Positions 1 through 8,334 of a stretch of 64,000 bases of DNA are shown one piece after another; position 1 is the first letter of the stretch; each line of letters starts with the position of its first letter. This DNA is from Corynebacterium comes (GTDB taxonomy: Bacteria > Actinomycetota > Actinomycetes > Mycobacteriales > Mycobacteriaceae): assembly GCF_009734405.1 (NCBI RefSeq), contig NZ_CP046453.1:558001-622000 (forward strand). Direction: 5' to 3'. The position numbers and the translations under genes were made by a program. The notes below the pieces were generated by a model that had not been told where the DNA came from, ran no database searches, and saw only the letters and a list, made by a program, of their open reading frames with translations.

Positions 1-488
1 CGGAGGGTGACCAGACCGGCCTGGACGAGGACGTTGATGGCACGACCCTGGTTGGTGGCGTCGTTCGGGATGGCGATCTCCTCGCCCTCGATGCCGTCGA
101 GGTTGTCGTGGTCCTTCCAGAACAGGGCCAGCGGGTAGATCTCGGTGGAGGAGATCGGCACGAGGTCTTCGCCGGCGCCGGTGTTGTAGTCGTTGAGGAA
201 CAGCAGGTGCTGGAACTTGTTCACGTCGATCTGGCCCTGCGCGACCGCATCGTTCGGGGTGTTGTAGTCCGAGAACGGCACGATCTCGATGTCGATGCCC
301 TCTTCCTCGGCGAGGTCCGCGAAGACGTCCCACTCCTTGAGGTTCGCGTCGGTGGTGCCGATGCGGACGGTCTCTCCGGCGGCGCCGGCGTCGGTGCCCT
401 CGGAGTCGGAGTCGGAGGAGCAGGCGACGAGGCCCGCGGCGGCGATGGCAGATGCGGCGGCACCGGCGAAAATGCGACGGAAGTTCAT
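1..488 (-). CDS. metQ: MetQ/NlpA-family methionine ABC transporter substrate-binding lipoprotein (C-terminus outside window)
   Basis: Probable D-/L-methionine-binding lipoprotein that delivers substrate to a MetN-MetI ABC importer. The reading frame starts at ATG 488 on the minus strand and runs off the left edge, giving about 162 codons. Residues 1-20 are a lipoprotein signal (basic N-terminus, Ala-rich core, lipobox LVAC), followed by an acidic Ser/Asp linker. The mature part shows NlpA/MetQ hallmarks: VRIGTTD, then IVPFSDYNTPNDAVAQGQID, NKFQH and a PLALFWKDHDNLDGIEG stretch preceding IAIPND. AAGGA about 11 nt upstream is a plausible ribosome site. The metNI genes would lie to the left. The family includes other amino-acid binders, so the methionine assignment rests partly on the McbR-like site upstream. 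Confidence 0.85.
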   Translation of the reverse strand, partial: MNFRRIFAGAAASAIAAAGLVACSSDSDSEGTDAGAAGETVRIGTTDANLKEWDVFADLAEEEGIDIEIVPFSDYNTPNDAVAQGQIDVNKFQHLLFLNDYNTGAGEDLVPISSTEIYPLALFWKDHDNLDGIEGEEIAIPNDATNQGRAINVLVQAGLVTL

Positions 489-530
489 GGCTTCTGGTTC
501 CTTAGACGTTCGTTGAGCAGTTGGTTGTGA

Positions 531-560
531 AACCTAGCATTAAACGTACCGCTCTGTCTA
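531..560 (-). promoter_or_regulatory. metQ promoter with candidate McbR half-operator
   Basis: On the minus strand a TAGGTT -10 hexamer lies at 536-531. Just upstream, at 560-545, is TAGAC-N6-GTACG. It matches one perfect half and two bases of the other half of the corynebacterial McbR operator TAGAC-N6-GTCTA. McbR is the TetR-type repressor of sulfur and methionine genes. The site resembles the better one before metY (TAGAC, then CGAGCT, then GTCCA), but it is only a half-quality match. Confidence 0.45.
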
Positions 561-613
561 GGCGGTGGCCGGGAACTGCGGGAAAATGATTGGCACATGC
601 ATTCGACTGGCGG

Positions 614-619
614 TAGGTT
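614..619 (+). promoter_or_regulatory. -10 hexamer of dnaE2 (leaderless type)
   Basis: TAGGTT ends 7 nt before ATG 627, which puts the predicted transcription start at or next to the start codon. No Shine-Dalgarno sequence with normal spacing is present. This favours ATG 627 over the in-frame ATG at 597. No LexA-like box is seen between 541 and 626. Confidence 0.6.
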
Positions 620-626
620 GTGGGGC

Positions 627-3600
627 ATGGGATTCGATGGTGGCGCCCCCCTGCACTGGTCCCGGCTGGAGCGCATCCTCGCCGGCCGGGAGGCGCCGAC
701 GCCGGTGCCGGTCGATCATCTGGCCGCACCCGCTTCCCGACGTCCCACCCTCACCCGTCCCGCCGTCCCCTTCGCCGAACTGCACGCCGTGAGCTCCTAC
801 AGTTTCCTCGGTGGGGCGAGCGATCCGGAGGCGCTGGTCCACCGGGCGGTGGAGCTGGACCTGGAGGCATTGGCGCTGGTGGACCGGGACGGTTTCTACG
901 GTGTGGTGAAGTTCGCCGAGGCCGCGGCCACGCTGGGCCTGTCGACCGTGTTCGGCGCGGAACTCGCCCTGGGTGACCGTGTCCTGCCGGTGCTGGCCCG
1001 CGGCGTCGAGGGCTACCGCCGACTGTCGCGCCTGATGTCGGACGCCCACCTGGCCACCGGAGAGAAGGGGGAGGTGGCCTATCCGTCGCTGGGGGAGATC
1101 GCCCGGCGCCTGGACGGCCATTGTGTGGTGTTGCTGGGGCACGAATGGGTGGAAGGAATCGACCAGGTGGTCGAAGCGTTCGGTGTGGGTGATGTGGTGC
1201 TCGAATATGCGGTGACCATGACTCCTGAGGACACGGATAACCATGAGAAGCTGGATGGTTGTAGACGGCATGGTCTACGTCGGATCATCACCGCGTTACC
1301 TGCGGCCGCCACCCGGGATGACGCCCGGCTGGCAGGAGCGAAGCGGGCCCTGTCGCGTCGGCTCTCCCTGGGGGACGCCGAACCGGATCTCCATCCGATG
1401 GGCGCGTCCTGGTTGCGCTCCGGCCGACAGATCGCGGCCCTCCTGCCCGGCCGGGCGGAGCTGATGGCAGAGACCGTCACGCTGGCCCGCGAGTGTGCCT
1501 TCACCCTCGATCTCGTCGCCCCCGAACTGCCGGATTACCCCACCCCGGCCGGGCACACGGAGATGACCTGGCTGAGGGAGCTGACGCTGGAACGGGCACG
1601 CCGCAGATACGCCAACCGGACGGATGACGTCCGGGCGAGGGCGGAGAAACAGATCGCCCATGAGCTGGCGGTGATCGGGAAGCTGAACTTCCCCGGCTAC
1701 TTCCTCATCGTCACCGACCTGGTCGATTTCTGCCGGGATGCAGACATCCTCTGCCAGGGGCGTGGCTCCGCGGCGAACTCGGCGGTGTGCTTCGCCCTGG
1801 GCATCACCAACGTGGAACCCATCTCCGCGCGCCTGCTGTTCGAACGTTTCCTCTCGCCCGAGCGCGACGGCCCGCCCGACATCGACATCGACATCGAATC
1901 CGGTCGCCGCGAGGAGGTCATCCAGTACGTCTACGAACGGCACGGCCGTGACAAGGCTGCACAGGTGGCCAACGTGATCACCTACCGCACGAAAAGTGCG
2001 CTCCGCGACGCCGCCCGCGCCCTCGGCCACACGCAGGGCTCGATCGACGCCTGGTCGAAGGGCACCGCGGAACCGCCCGCCGAGGTGGTGGAGCTGGCCA
2101 CGCGTTTCCAGGGGCAGCCCCGGCATCTTGGCATCCACTCCGGCGGCATGGTCATCTGCGACCGGCCGATCGCCGACGTCGTGCCCGTCGAGTGGGCGCG
2201 GATGGAGGGACGCTCCGTGGTGCAGTGGGACAAGGACGACTGCGCCTCCGCCGGGCTGGTCAAGTTCGACCTGCTGGGGCTGGGCATGCTCGAGGCGCTG
2301 CACCACATGATCGACCTGGTGGGGGAGCAGCACGGAACCCGCGTCAACCTCTGGGAACTCGACCTCGCCGACCCCGGCGTCTACGACATGCTCTGCCGTG
2401 CCGACGCCGTCGGCGTGTTCCAGGTTGAGTCCCGCGCACAGCTGTCCACCCTGCCGCGGCTGAAGCCGCGCACCTTCTTCGACCTGGTCGTGGAGGTCGC
2501 CCTCATCCGTCCCGGACCCATCCAGGGCGGGTCGGTGCACCCTTACCTGCGGCGGCGGGACGGCCGGGAGCCGGTCACCTATGAGCACCCCGTGCTGGAG
2601 AAGGCCCTGGGCAAGACGCTGGGCATCCCGTTGTTCCAGGAACAGCTCATGCAGATCGCCGTCGACGCCGCCGGGTTCACCGGCGCGGAGGCGGATTCGC
2701 TGCGCCGGGCAATGGGATCCACACGCTCACCCGCGAAGATGGCGGCGTTGAAGGGACGGTTCTTCCGCGGCGCATGGGAGACCAACGGTATCCCGGAGGA
2801 GACGGCCGGGAAGCTGTGGAACAAGATCGTCGCCTTCGCCGCCTACGGCTTCCCGGAGTCCCACTCCCAGTCCTTCGCCTCGCTGGTGTACTTCTCCGCC
2901 TGGTTCAAGCACCACTACCCGGCGGAGTTCTGCGTCGGCCTGCTGCGGGCCCAGCCGATGGGCTTCTACTCCCCGCAGTCGTTGATCCAGGACGCCCGCC
3001 GCCACGGCGTGGGGATCCTGCCCGTGGACGTCAACGAATCAGGCGAGCAGGCCCGCGTGGTGGACGGAGGGATCCGGGTGGGGCTGAACCTCATCAACGG
3101 CCTCGGCTCAGCAGCGGCCGCCAGGGTCGAGGAGGCGGCCCCCTTCACGGGGATCCCGGACCTGGCGCGCCGGGCGGAACTGACGGTCGCGCACGTGGAG
3201 GCGCTGGCACGTGCCGGGGCGCTTGACTGCTTCGGCATCGACCGTCGGCAGGCGTTGTGGCAGGCGGGTGTGGCCGCCACCGAACGTGAGGGCATGCTGC
3301 CGGGGCTCTCCGCCATCGAATCCCCCCCGCTGCCCGGCATGAGCACGCTCGAGCTCATGGTCGCCGACGTCTCCGCGACCGGCGTGACCCACCAGCGTCA
3401 ACCCATGGAGCTGGTGCGTGACCGGCTTTCCGACGCCGGCGTCCTCAGCGCCGCAGCCCTTTGCGGTGTCCCGGACGGCACCCGCGTGCGCGTCGCGGGT
3501 GTGGTCACGCACCGGCAGCGTCCGCAGACCGCTTCCGGGTTGACCTTCCTGGGCATGGAGGATGAGACCGGACTGATCAACGTCATGGTCTCCGTCGGAC

Positions 3601-3758
3601 TGTGGAACCGCCGGCAGACGGTCGCGCGCACCTCGAAGGTGCTGGTGGTGCGCGGGATCGTGCAGAACGCCACCGGCGCGGTGACCGTGGTGGCGGACGG
3701 GCTGGAACCGCTGGCGATCGGTGAGTGGTTCAGCCGGGGTTCGCGGGATTTCCGCTAG
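627..3758 (+). CDS. dnaE2: Error-prone DNA polymerase DnaE2
   Basis: C-family polymerase alpha subunit of the DnaE2 (ImuC) type, 1043 aa, used in translesion synthesis and damage-induced mutagenesis in actinobacteria. It has an N-terminal PHP domain (about residues 45-130), palm motifs GRGSAANSA (about 377) and PDIDIDIE (about 417, the catalytic Asp residues), and a C-terminal OB fold near 940-1020 (RVRVAGVV, then FLGMEDETG). DnaE2 lacks the long C-terminal extension of replicative DnaE, and the length fits. The PHP metal-ligand positions are changed: ELHAVSSYS where ELHAHS is usual, and VDRDG for DHDG, so the domain is probably not a metal-dependent nuclease. No imuA'/imuB partner lies in this window. 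The stop overlaps the converging small gene by 4 bp. Confidence 0.93.
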   Translation: MGFDGGAPLHWSRLERILAGREAPTPVPVDHLAAPASRRPTLTRPAVPFAELHAVSSYSFLGGASDPEALVHRAVELDLEALALVDRDGFYGVVKFAEAAATLGLSTVFGAELALGDRVLPVLARGVEGYRRLSRLMSDAHLATGEKGEVAYPSLGEIARRLDGHCVVLLGHEWVEGIDQVVEAFGVGDVVLEYAVTMTPEDTDNHEKLDGCRRHGLRRIITALPAAATRDDARLAGAKRALSRRLSLGDAEPDLHPMGASWLRSGRQIAALLPGRAELMAETVTLARECAFTLDLVAPELPDYPTPAGHTEMTWLRELTLERARRRYANRTDDVRARAEKQIAHELAVIGKLNFPGYFLIVTDLVDFCRDADILCQGRGSAANSAVCFALGITNVEPISARLLFERFLSPERDGPPDIDIDIESGRREEVIQYVYERHGRDKAAQVANVITYRTKSALRDAARALGHTQGSIDAWSKGTAEPPAEVVELATRFQGQPRHLGIHSGGMVICDRPIADVVPVEWARMEGRSVVQWDKDDCASAGLVKFDLLGLGMLEALHHMIDLVGEQHGTRVNLWELDLADPGVYDMLCRADAVGVFQVESRAQLSTLPRLKPRTFFDLVVEVALIRPGPIQGGSVHPYLRRRDGREPVTYEHPVLEKALGKTLGIPLFQEQLMQIAVDAAGFTGAEADSLRRAMGSTRSPAKMAALKGRFFRGAWETNGIPEETAGKLWNKIVAFAAYGFPESHSQSFASLVYFSAWFKHHYPAEFCVGLLRAQPMGFYSPQSLIQDARRHGVGILPVDVNESGEQARVVDGGIRVGLNLINGLGSAAAARVEEAAPFTGIPDLARRAELTVAHVEALARAGALDCFGIDRRQALWQAGVAATEREGMLPGLSAIESPPLPGMSTLELMVADVSATGVTHQRQPMELVRDRLSDAGVLSAAALCGVPDGTRVRVAGVVTHRQRPQTASGLTFLGMEDETGLINVMVSVGLWNRRQTVARTSKVLVVRGIVQNATGAVTVVADGLEPLAIGEWFSRGSRDFR

Positions 3759-3958
3759 AACCGGTCCCGGAGCATCTCCATGCCCCCGAGGATCACCGCG
3801 GCGATGATGCTCAACGCCAGCCATACGCCGAGGAAGAAGAGGATGTCCGTCAGGCCCAGAGGCCAGTCACGGGTGACCAGGGTGGAGATGAACGCGATGA
3901 TCACCGCGATCGTGGCACCGGTGGGCAGCTTGGCGATGAGGTACTCGAGACCCGACAT
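3755..3958 (-). CDS. Small two-helix membrane protein, unknown function
   Basis: A 67-residue protein with two hydrophobic segments (about 16-33 and 40-60) joined by a short charged loop (TRDWPLG) and ending in a basic tail (LRDRF). No family is recognised. It converges on dnaE2 with a 4-bp overlap of stop codons. TAGGCT at 3970-3965 lies 6 nt before the ATG, which supports the start and suggests a leaderless mRNA. Its GC content and codon pattern match the neighbours. Confidence 0.6.
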   Translation of the reverse strand: MSGLEYLIAKLPTGATIAVIIAFISTLVTRDWPLGLTDILFFLGVWLALSIIAAVILGGMEMLRDRF

Positions 3959-4012
3959 GCACCCAGCCTATCCCGCGCAGTTCCGGTCGGGTGATCTGGC
4001 AAGGTGGTGCCC

Positions 4013-4507
4013 ATGAGCGATGAGGCAGCGCACCGAACGAGCATCAGCCACCGGGACATGAATCCCGTGTCCCCGAAGCTGACCACCGCCCGCTACCTGG
4101 GCAGGCTTCCCTGGATCGTCGTCGTGTTTCTCATCTTCGCAGCTCTTGGATTCCTGTTCAGCCCCTGGTTCCACATCGGCACGGGGACGTTCCTGGCTCT
4201 GGCGCTGTGGCAGCTGTGGCTGATCCCGGCGCAGGTCCGGCTGCTGGGATGGCGGGAAACCGAGGATGAGCTGTTGATCACCAAGGGGCGGCTGTGGCAC
4301 ACCTTCACGGTGATCCCCTACGGCCGCATCCAGTACGTCGATGTCACCGTCGGGCCGATCGAACGTTCCCTGGGGATGAAGACCCTGGAGCTGCACACTG
4401 CATCGGCGACCTCCGACGCCTCCGTCGAGGGCCTGCCCGCGGAGATCGCCGACGCCCTGCGGGACCGGCTGGCGGTCAGGGCGAGGGAGAGGATGAGCGG
4501 ACTGTGA
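4013..4507 (+). CDS. PH-domain (bPH2/YdbS-like) membrane protein
   Basis: A 164-residue protein with two N-terminal membrane helices (about 29-48 and 52-70) followed by a bacterial PH-like domain (YdbS, bPH2). The domain is recognised by the pattern RLLGWRETEDELLITKG, then IPYGRIQYVDVTVGPIERSLG. ATG 4013 is preferred because AAGGTGG at 4001-4007 is well spaced; an in-frame GTG at 4004 is possible. Its stop overlaps the GTG start of the next gene (GTGA), so the two are translationally coupled. In Bacillus, YdbS/YdbT-type pairs are linked to membrane stress or antimicrobial resistance. The role here is not known. Confidence 0.8.
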   Translation: MSDEAAHRTSISHRDMNPVSPKLTTARYLGRLPWIVVVFLIFAALGFLFSPWFHIGTGTFLALALWQLWLIPAQVRLLGWRETEDELLITKGRLWHTFTVIPYGRIQYVDVTVGPIERSLGMKTLELHTASATSDASVEGLPAEIADALRDRLAVRARERMSGL

Positions 4508-5862
4508 ACGAGGAGTATCGCCGGGTCCACCGGCTGACCCCGCTGCTGCGCTTCTGGACGCTCATCCTGGCCGCCGTCGCGGTCTTCTTCGTCAACATTG
4601 ACATGGCTGCGATCGGCGCGGCACTGGGGTGGTTGAGCAGCGGGAACATCCTGCCGATCCTCATCGGGGCGGCGGTCTTCGTGGTCGCCTGCGGGCTGGT
4701 CTGGGTGGTCTCCCAGATGTGGTGGCGTGCCACCGGGTACCGGCTCACCGCCGAGGAGGTCTCCCTCAGGCGTGGCGTGCTGAACACCCAGTTGCGCACC
4801 GCCCGCTACGACCGGATCCAGGCCGTCGACGTCGTGGAGTCCGTCATCGCCCGCATCTTTCGCCTTGCTGCGGTCCGCGTGGAGACCGCCGGGGGCGGCG
4901 ACTCCGTCATCGAGATCGCCTACCTTCCACGGGACGTCGCCGAGCAGCTGCGTCGCGAGGTCCTGGAGCGTGCCCGCGGCACCGCGCCCGAAGCAGCCCC
5001 CGAAGCCCTCCCCGTTGCGGTGGCCGCACCGGCCGGCCGGGTCATCATCCCCGAGATCCCCATCACCCGTTCCCTGACGGGTGCCGTTCTGCAGGGTGGG
5101 TCCCTGGGTGCCGTGCTGGTCGGCGTCGGCCTGATCGTCACGCCGCTGACCTGGGCGGCAGCTGTTCCCGTGGCGCTCGGTATAGTGCCGGTCATCTGGA
5201 ACCAGATCGACCGGAGCTGGCGGTTCACCGCCCGGCTGGCAGAGGACACCCTCCACCTCTCCTACGGCCTGGCGGACAGGCGTCGTCAGTCGATCCCGCT
5301 GCACCGCATCCACGGGGTCACCGTCCACCAGCCGATCCTGTGGCGGATACCGGGCTGGTGGTACGTCAAGGTCTCGGTCGCCGGTTATGGTGCGGAGACC
5401 GAGAAGGGCTCCGGCACCACCCAACTGCTCCCGGTCGGTTCCCGACAGGAGGCACTGATGCTCCTGGAGCTGGTCAGCCCGCTGGATGCAGCCACCATTG
5501 AGGCGTCGGCACGCCCGGAGGGCGCGACCACCCCGACGTTCACCTCGCCGCCGGTGGCCCGGTGGGTCTCGCCGATCGACCTGCACCAGCAGGCGGTGAC
5601 CCTGCTTTCCGACGCCGTCGTGGTCCACCGCGGCCGCCTCGCCCGACGCGTCAAGGTCATCGACCCCTCCCACATCCAGGAGCTCTCGCTGACGAGGGGA
5701 CCCCTGCAACAGGTGTTCGGCCTGTGCACCGTCCGTTTCGATCTGGTGCCCGGCCCGGTGCGCATGGCCGGTGAGGATCTCACCCCGGAGGACGGCCGGG
5801 CGCTCCTTGACGCCCTGCGTCAGCGGGAATTACCAGCCCAGCGCAGTGACCAGCGGCGGTGA
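4504..5862 (+). CDS. PH-domain (YdbT-like) membrane protein with repeated bPH2 domains
   Basis: A 452-residue integral membrane protein, the YdbT-type partner of the preceding gene. GTG 4504 overlaps the upstream TGA by 4 bp. There are paired helices near residues 15-35 and 43-65, a bPH2 domain (TGYRLTAEEVSLRRGVLNTQ, then YDRIQAVDVVES), a second helix pair near 200-235, a second PH unit (RFTARLAEDTLHLSYG, then IPLHRIHGVTVHQP) and a third near 350-440 (LLSDAVVVHRGRLARR, then HIQELSLTRGPLQQ). The gene start is well inside a longer open frame that begins at 4294. The last 33 bp overlap the converging DUF457 gene. Confidence 0.8.
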   Translation: MNEEYRRVHRLTPLLRFWTLILAAVAVFFVNIDMAAIGAALGWLSSGNILPILIGAAVFVVACGLVWVVSQMWWRATGYRLTAEEVSLRRGVLNTQLRTARYDRIQAVDVVESVIARIFRLAAVRVETAGGGDSVIEIAYLPRDVAEQLRREVLERARGTAPEAAPEALPVAVAAPAGRVIIPEIPITRSLTGAVLQGGSLGAVLVGVGLIVTPLTWAAAVPVALGIVPVIWNQIDRSWRFTARLAEDTLHLSYGLADRRRQSIPLHRIHGVTVHQPILWRIPGWWYVKVSVAGYGAETEKGSGTTQLLPVGSRQEALMLLELVSPLDAATIEASARPEGATTPTFTSPPVARWVSPIDLHQQAVTLLSDAVVVHRGRLARRVKVIDPSHIQELSLTRGPLQQVFGLCTVRFDLVPGPVRMAGEDLTPEDGRALLDALRQRELPAQRSDQRR

Positions 5863-6618
5863 CGCGATGAGGCTGATCTGGGCCACGACCAGCACCGAGA
5901 ACACCAGGAGCAGGGCCTTGTCCGCCGGCCCGGAGGCACGGATGCTGAGGAATCGGGGCAGGCGCAGGTTCCACCAGCGCCGCCCACCCAGGGGCACCAG
6001 CGGGGCGAAGACCGGGATGCCCCGTTTAGTGGCCATGTCGCCGAGCAGGTGGGCGACCACACCCGCCGTCACCGCCGAACCCAGAACCAGCCCCAGGGAT
6101 GCCGCGGGGATGAAGTACCAGGCGCCGTAGGCGAGTGCGGCGGCGGTGCCGGTGACCACGATCCAGTCGCTCTTCTTGGACCATTCCGGCAGCAGCCCGC
6201 GGATGGCGAGGCTGAGCAGGAAGAACAACAGCCCGATCACCGCTGACTTTCCGTAGGCCCCGATCAGTGCGGTGGCCCCGGCACCCGCAGCGAGTGCGAA
6301 CCACGCCGTGTGGGTCAGGGTGCGGTGGCCGTTGTTGCACCGGGGGTCCTTGCGTCCACGGGTCAGGTTCACGAAGCCCTGGGCGAAGTTTTCGATGGTG
6401 CGGGAGGCCACCTGGGACAGCAGCCCGAAGGAACGTGCGACCGTGGCCTGCGGGGAGTCCAGGTCAGGCAACAGTGCCGCCCCGGCCGCCAGGCCCGCGT
6501 AGACGAACGCCTCCTCCGCGGTGGTGACGCCGCCCCATTCCGCAGGCAGCACCTGCGCGATCGCCAATCCCAGTGCGGCCCCGCTCATCGCGTGGGTCGG
6601 TCCCATCACCAACGTCAT
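5830..6618 (-). CDS. YdjM/DUF457-family membrane-bound putative metal-dependent hydrolase
   Basis: A 262-residue polytopic membrane protein of the DUF457 family (Pfam name: LexA-binding, inner membrane-associated putative hydrolase). The conserved motifs are PTHAMSG at the N-terminus, LLPDLDSP (about 51-58) and GHRTLTHT (about 97-104). These are the His/Asp residues thought to bind metal. At least five helices follow, plus [11 protein letters not shown], a second family motif. ATG 6618 is chosen because GAGGGAG lies just upstream; GTG 6621 and ATG 6606 are alternatives. A LexA-like box sits between promoter and start, as in E. coli ydjM, which is an SOS gene. The catalytic activity of the family is unproven. 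Confidence 0.82.
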   Translation of the reverse strand: MTLVMGPTHAMSGAALGLAIAQVLPAEWGGVTTAEEAFVYAGLAAGAALLPDLDSPQATVARSFGLLSQVASRTIENFAQGFVNLTRGRKDPRCNNGHRTLTHTAWFALAAGAGATALIGAYGKSAVIGLLFFLLSLAIRGLLPEWSKKSDWIVVTGTAAALAYGAWYFIPAASLGLVLGSAVTAGVVAHLLGDMATKRGIPVFAPLVPLGGRRWWNLRLPRFLSIRASGPADKALLLVFSVLVVAQISLIASPPLVTALGW

Positions 6619-6632
6619 CACTCCCTCAGGTT

Positions 6633-6646
6633 CGAACTACTGTTCC
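6633..6646. promoter_or_regulatory. Candidate LexA (SOS) box upstream of the DUF457 gene
   Basis: CGAAC-TACT-GTTCC resembles the Gram-positive/actinobacterial SOS box (CGAAC-N4-GTTCG) with one mismatch in the arms. It lies 15 bp before ATG 6618. A possible -10 (TAACAT on the minus strand, 6659-6654) is immediately upstream, so LexA would cover the transcription start. The family's known SOS control in E. coli makes this more credible than a chance match. Confidence 0.55.
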
Positions 6647-6656
6647 TGGGGAGATG

Positions 6657-7127
6657 TTACATACCGCCCGGAAAACCCAGCTGACGCCAGGCCTCGTAGG
6701 TGGCCACGGCCGCCGAGTTGGAGAGATTCATCGAACGGCGCCCCGGGACCATGGGGATGCGTACCTCGTGCTCGATGCGCGGATGGGCCAGGTGCTCCTC
6801 CGGCAGTCCGGTCGGTTCGGTGCCGAAGAGCATCGCGTCGCCCTCCCGCCAGGCCACCTGCGTGTGCCACGTGCCGGCCCTGGTGGTGAAGGCGAAGATG
6901 CGGGAGTCGGGGAGTGCGGCGAAGCAGGCGTCGAGATCCGCGTGCACGGTGACCTCGGCGAGGTCGTGGTAGTCCAGGCCGGCGCGGCGCAGGTGCTTCT
7001 CGCTGAGGTCGAAACCGAGCGGTTCCACCAGATGCAGATGGGCGCCCGTGCCGGCGCACATGCGGATGGCGTTGCCCGTGTTCGGCGGGATAACCGGATT
7101 ATCGAAGATGACGTGCAGTGTGGCCAT
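6657..7127 (-). CDS. trmL: tRNA (cytidine(34)-2'-O)-methyltransferase, TrmL/SpoU family
   Basis: A 156-residue SpoU-class (SPOUT) 2'-O-methyltransferase of the TrmL type, which modifies the wobble nucleotide of leucine tRNAs using SAM. It has N-terminal [20 protein letters not shown], central [13 protein letters not shown] and C-terminal [20 protein letters not shown], the three SPOUT motifs that form the SAM-binding knot. The length is typical. ATG 7127 is chosen because the protein begins at the usual position and TAGACT lies 7 nt upstream. The much longer open frame continuing to 8018 is only antisense to folD. It is divergent from folD with 24 bp between the start codons. Confidence 0.9.
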   Translation of the reverse strand: MATLHVIFDNPVIPPNTGNAIRMCAGTGAHLHLVEPLGFDLSEKHLRRAGLDYHDLAEVTVHADLDACFAALPDSRIFAFTTRAGTWHTQVAWREGDAMLFGTEPTGLPEEHLAHPRIEHEVRIPMVPGRRSMNLSNSAAVATYEAWRQLGFPGGM

Positions 7128-7134
7128 GACCGAG

Positions 7135-7144
7135 AGTCTAGGAT
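7135..7144. promoter_or_regulatory. Overlapping divergent -10 elements of trmL and folD
   Basis: On the plus strand TAGGAT (7139-7144) ends 7 nt before GTG 7152 of folD. On the minus strand TAGACT (7140-7135) ends 7 nt before ATG 7127 of trmL. The two hexamers share the central TA, and the arrangement is symmetric. Both mRNAs would be leaderless, and the two promoters could not be occupied by RNA polymerase at once. Confidence 0.65.
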
Positions 7145-7151
7145 GAGGGGC

Positions 7152-8006
7152 GTGACTGCTATCAAACTTGACGGACAGCTCTACCGAGACGAGATCTTCG
7201 AGGACCTGGCGGGCCGCGTGGCGGCGCTGCGGGAGAAGGGGATCGTGCCGGGCCTGGCCACCGTGCTGGTCGGCGATGACCCAGCCTCCCACTCCTACGT
7301 GAAGATGAAGCACCGCGACTGCGAGCAGATCGGGGTCAACTCGATCCGCCGGGACCTGCCGGCCGACGTCTCCCAGGAGGAGCTGCTGGCGGTCATCGAG
7401 GACCTGAACAACGACCCCTCCTGCACCGGCTACATCGTCCAGCTGCCGCTGCCGAAGCACCTCGACGAGAACGCTGTGCTCGCCGCCATCGACCCGGACA
7501 AGGACGCCGACGGCCTGCATCCGGTCAACCTGGGCAAGCTCGTCCTCAACGAGCCCGCCCCGCTGCCGTGCACCCCGAACGGCGCTATCCATCTGCTCCG
7601 CCGCTTCGGGGTTGAGCTCAACGGTGCGAAGGTCGTCGTCATCGGTCGCGGCGTCACCGTCGGCCGCCCGATCGGCCTCATGCTCACCCGCCGTTCGGAG
7701 AACTCCACCGTCACCCTCTGCCACACCGGCACGAAGGACCTGGCAGCCGAGACCCGCGCCGCCGACGTCATCGTCGCCGCCGCCGGCCAGCCGCACATGC
7801 TCACCGCCGACATGATCAAGCCCGGCGCTGCGGTACTCGACGTCGGCGTATCGCGTCTCGACGGCAAGCTCGCCGGTGACGTCCACCCCGACGTCTGGGA
7901 GGTTGCCGGTTACGTCTCCCCGAACCCGGGCGGCGTGGGCCCCCTGACCCGCGCCTTCCTGGTGCGCAATGTCGTCGAGAGGGCGGAACTGCTCGCAGGT
8001 GAGTAA
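7152..8006 (+). CDS. folD: Bifunctional methylenetetrahydrofolate dehydrogenase/methenyltetrahydrofolate cyclohydrolase
   Basis: A 284-residue FolD. It converts 5,10-methylene-THF to 10-formyl-THF with NADP and so supplies one-carbon units for purines and formyl-Met. Visible motifs are [23 protein letters not shown] (folate-site Lys within KxxxC/Y), [32 protein letters not shown] and the NADP-binding stretch [18 protein letters not shown], then GGVGPLT near the end. GTG 7152 is chosen over ATG 7143 because the protein then begins MTAIKLDG as in related species, and a -10 hexamer lies 7 nt upstream. The last 8 bp overlap the start of the DUF3017 gene. Confidence 0.96.
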   Translation: MTAIKLDGQLYRDEIFEDLAGRVAALREKGIVPGLATVLVGDDPASHSYVKMKHRDCEQIGVNSIRRDLPADVSQEELLAVIEDLNNDPSCTGYIVQLPLPKHLDENAVLAAIDPDKDADGLHPVNLGKLVLNEPAPLPCTPNGAIHLLRRFGVELNGAKVVVIGRGVTVGRPIGLMLTRRSENSTVTLCHTGTKDLAAETRAADVIVAAAGQPHMLTADMIKPGAAVLDVGVSRLDGKLAGDVHPDVWEVAGYVSPNPGGVGPLTRAFLVRNVVERAELLAGE

Positions 8007-8319
8007 ACCGCTGGACAACCCCCACGACCTGGGGACGCCGCCGTCCCGCCTGCCCCGTTGGGCGCAGTGGACGGGGATGGCGCTGTTCCTGCTGGGTCTC
8101 GTGGTGGCCAGCGGTTATGCCGTCACCGAACACTGGCGACGCGCCACCTTCGCCCTCGGCGCCTCCCTGATCTGGCTCGCCGTGGTGCGTATGACCTGTG
8201 ATTCCCGCATCGTCGGGGTGTTCGCCGTACGGTCCCGGCGTTTCGACGCCGTCTTCGCCACCGTCCTCGGTGGTCTGATGACGTTCCTGTCCGCCTCGGT
8301 GGACGCGCTGGGTTCCTGA
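7999..8319 (+). CDS. DUF3017-family small membrane protein
   Basis: A 106-residue protein. The N-terminal 25 residues are polar and Pro-rich, followed by three hydrophobic helices (about 27-45, 52-68 and 84-101). The conserved-looking centre is [26 protein letters not shown], which fits the actinobacterial DUF3017 family commonly found after folD. GTG 7999 overlaps the folD stop by 8 bp, so it is very probably translated from the folD mRNA. The function is unknown. The spacing to the converging metX stop is only 15 bp. Confidence 0.75.
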   Translation: MSKPLDNPHDLGTPPSRLPRWAQWTGMALFLLGLVVASGYAVTEHWRRATFALGASLIWLAVVRMTCDSRIVGVFAVRSRRFDAVFATVLGGLMTFLSASVDALGS

Positions 8320-8334
8320 CCGGCGGGTAATCGG

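Noticed and set aside
489-626. Possible SAM riboswitch before metQ, and likewise before metY
   Set aside because: The leaders are short (about 36-40 nt) and show no multi-helix structure. McbR-type operators account for control.
597-626. Upstream ATG start for dnaE2
   Set aside because: The -10 hexamer TAGGTT lies between this ATG and ATG 627, so it would not be on the mRNA.
6629-6637. GGTTCGAAC resembling a tRNA T-loop
   Set aside because: No acceptor, anticodon or D-arm can be built around it. It is better explained as part of the LexA-like box.
6657-8018. 453-codon minus-strand frame as one protein
   Set aside because: Only its last 156 codons are TrmL; the rest is antisense to folD.
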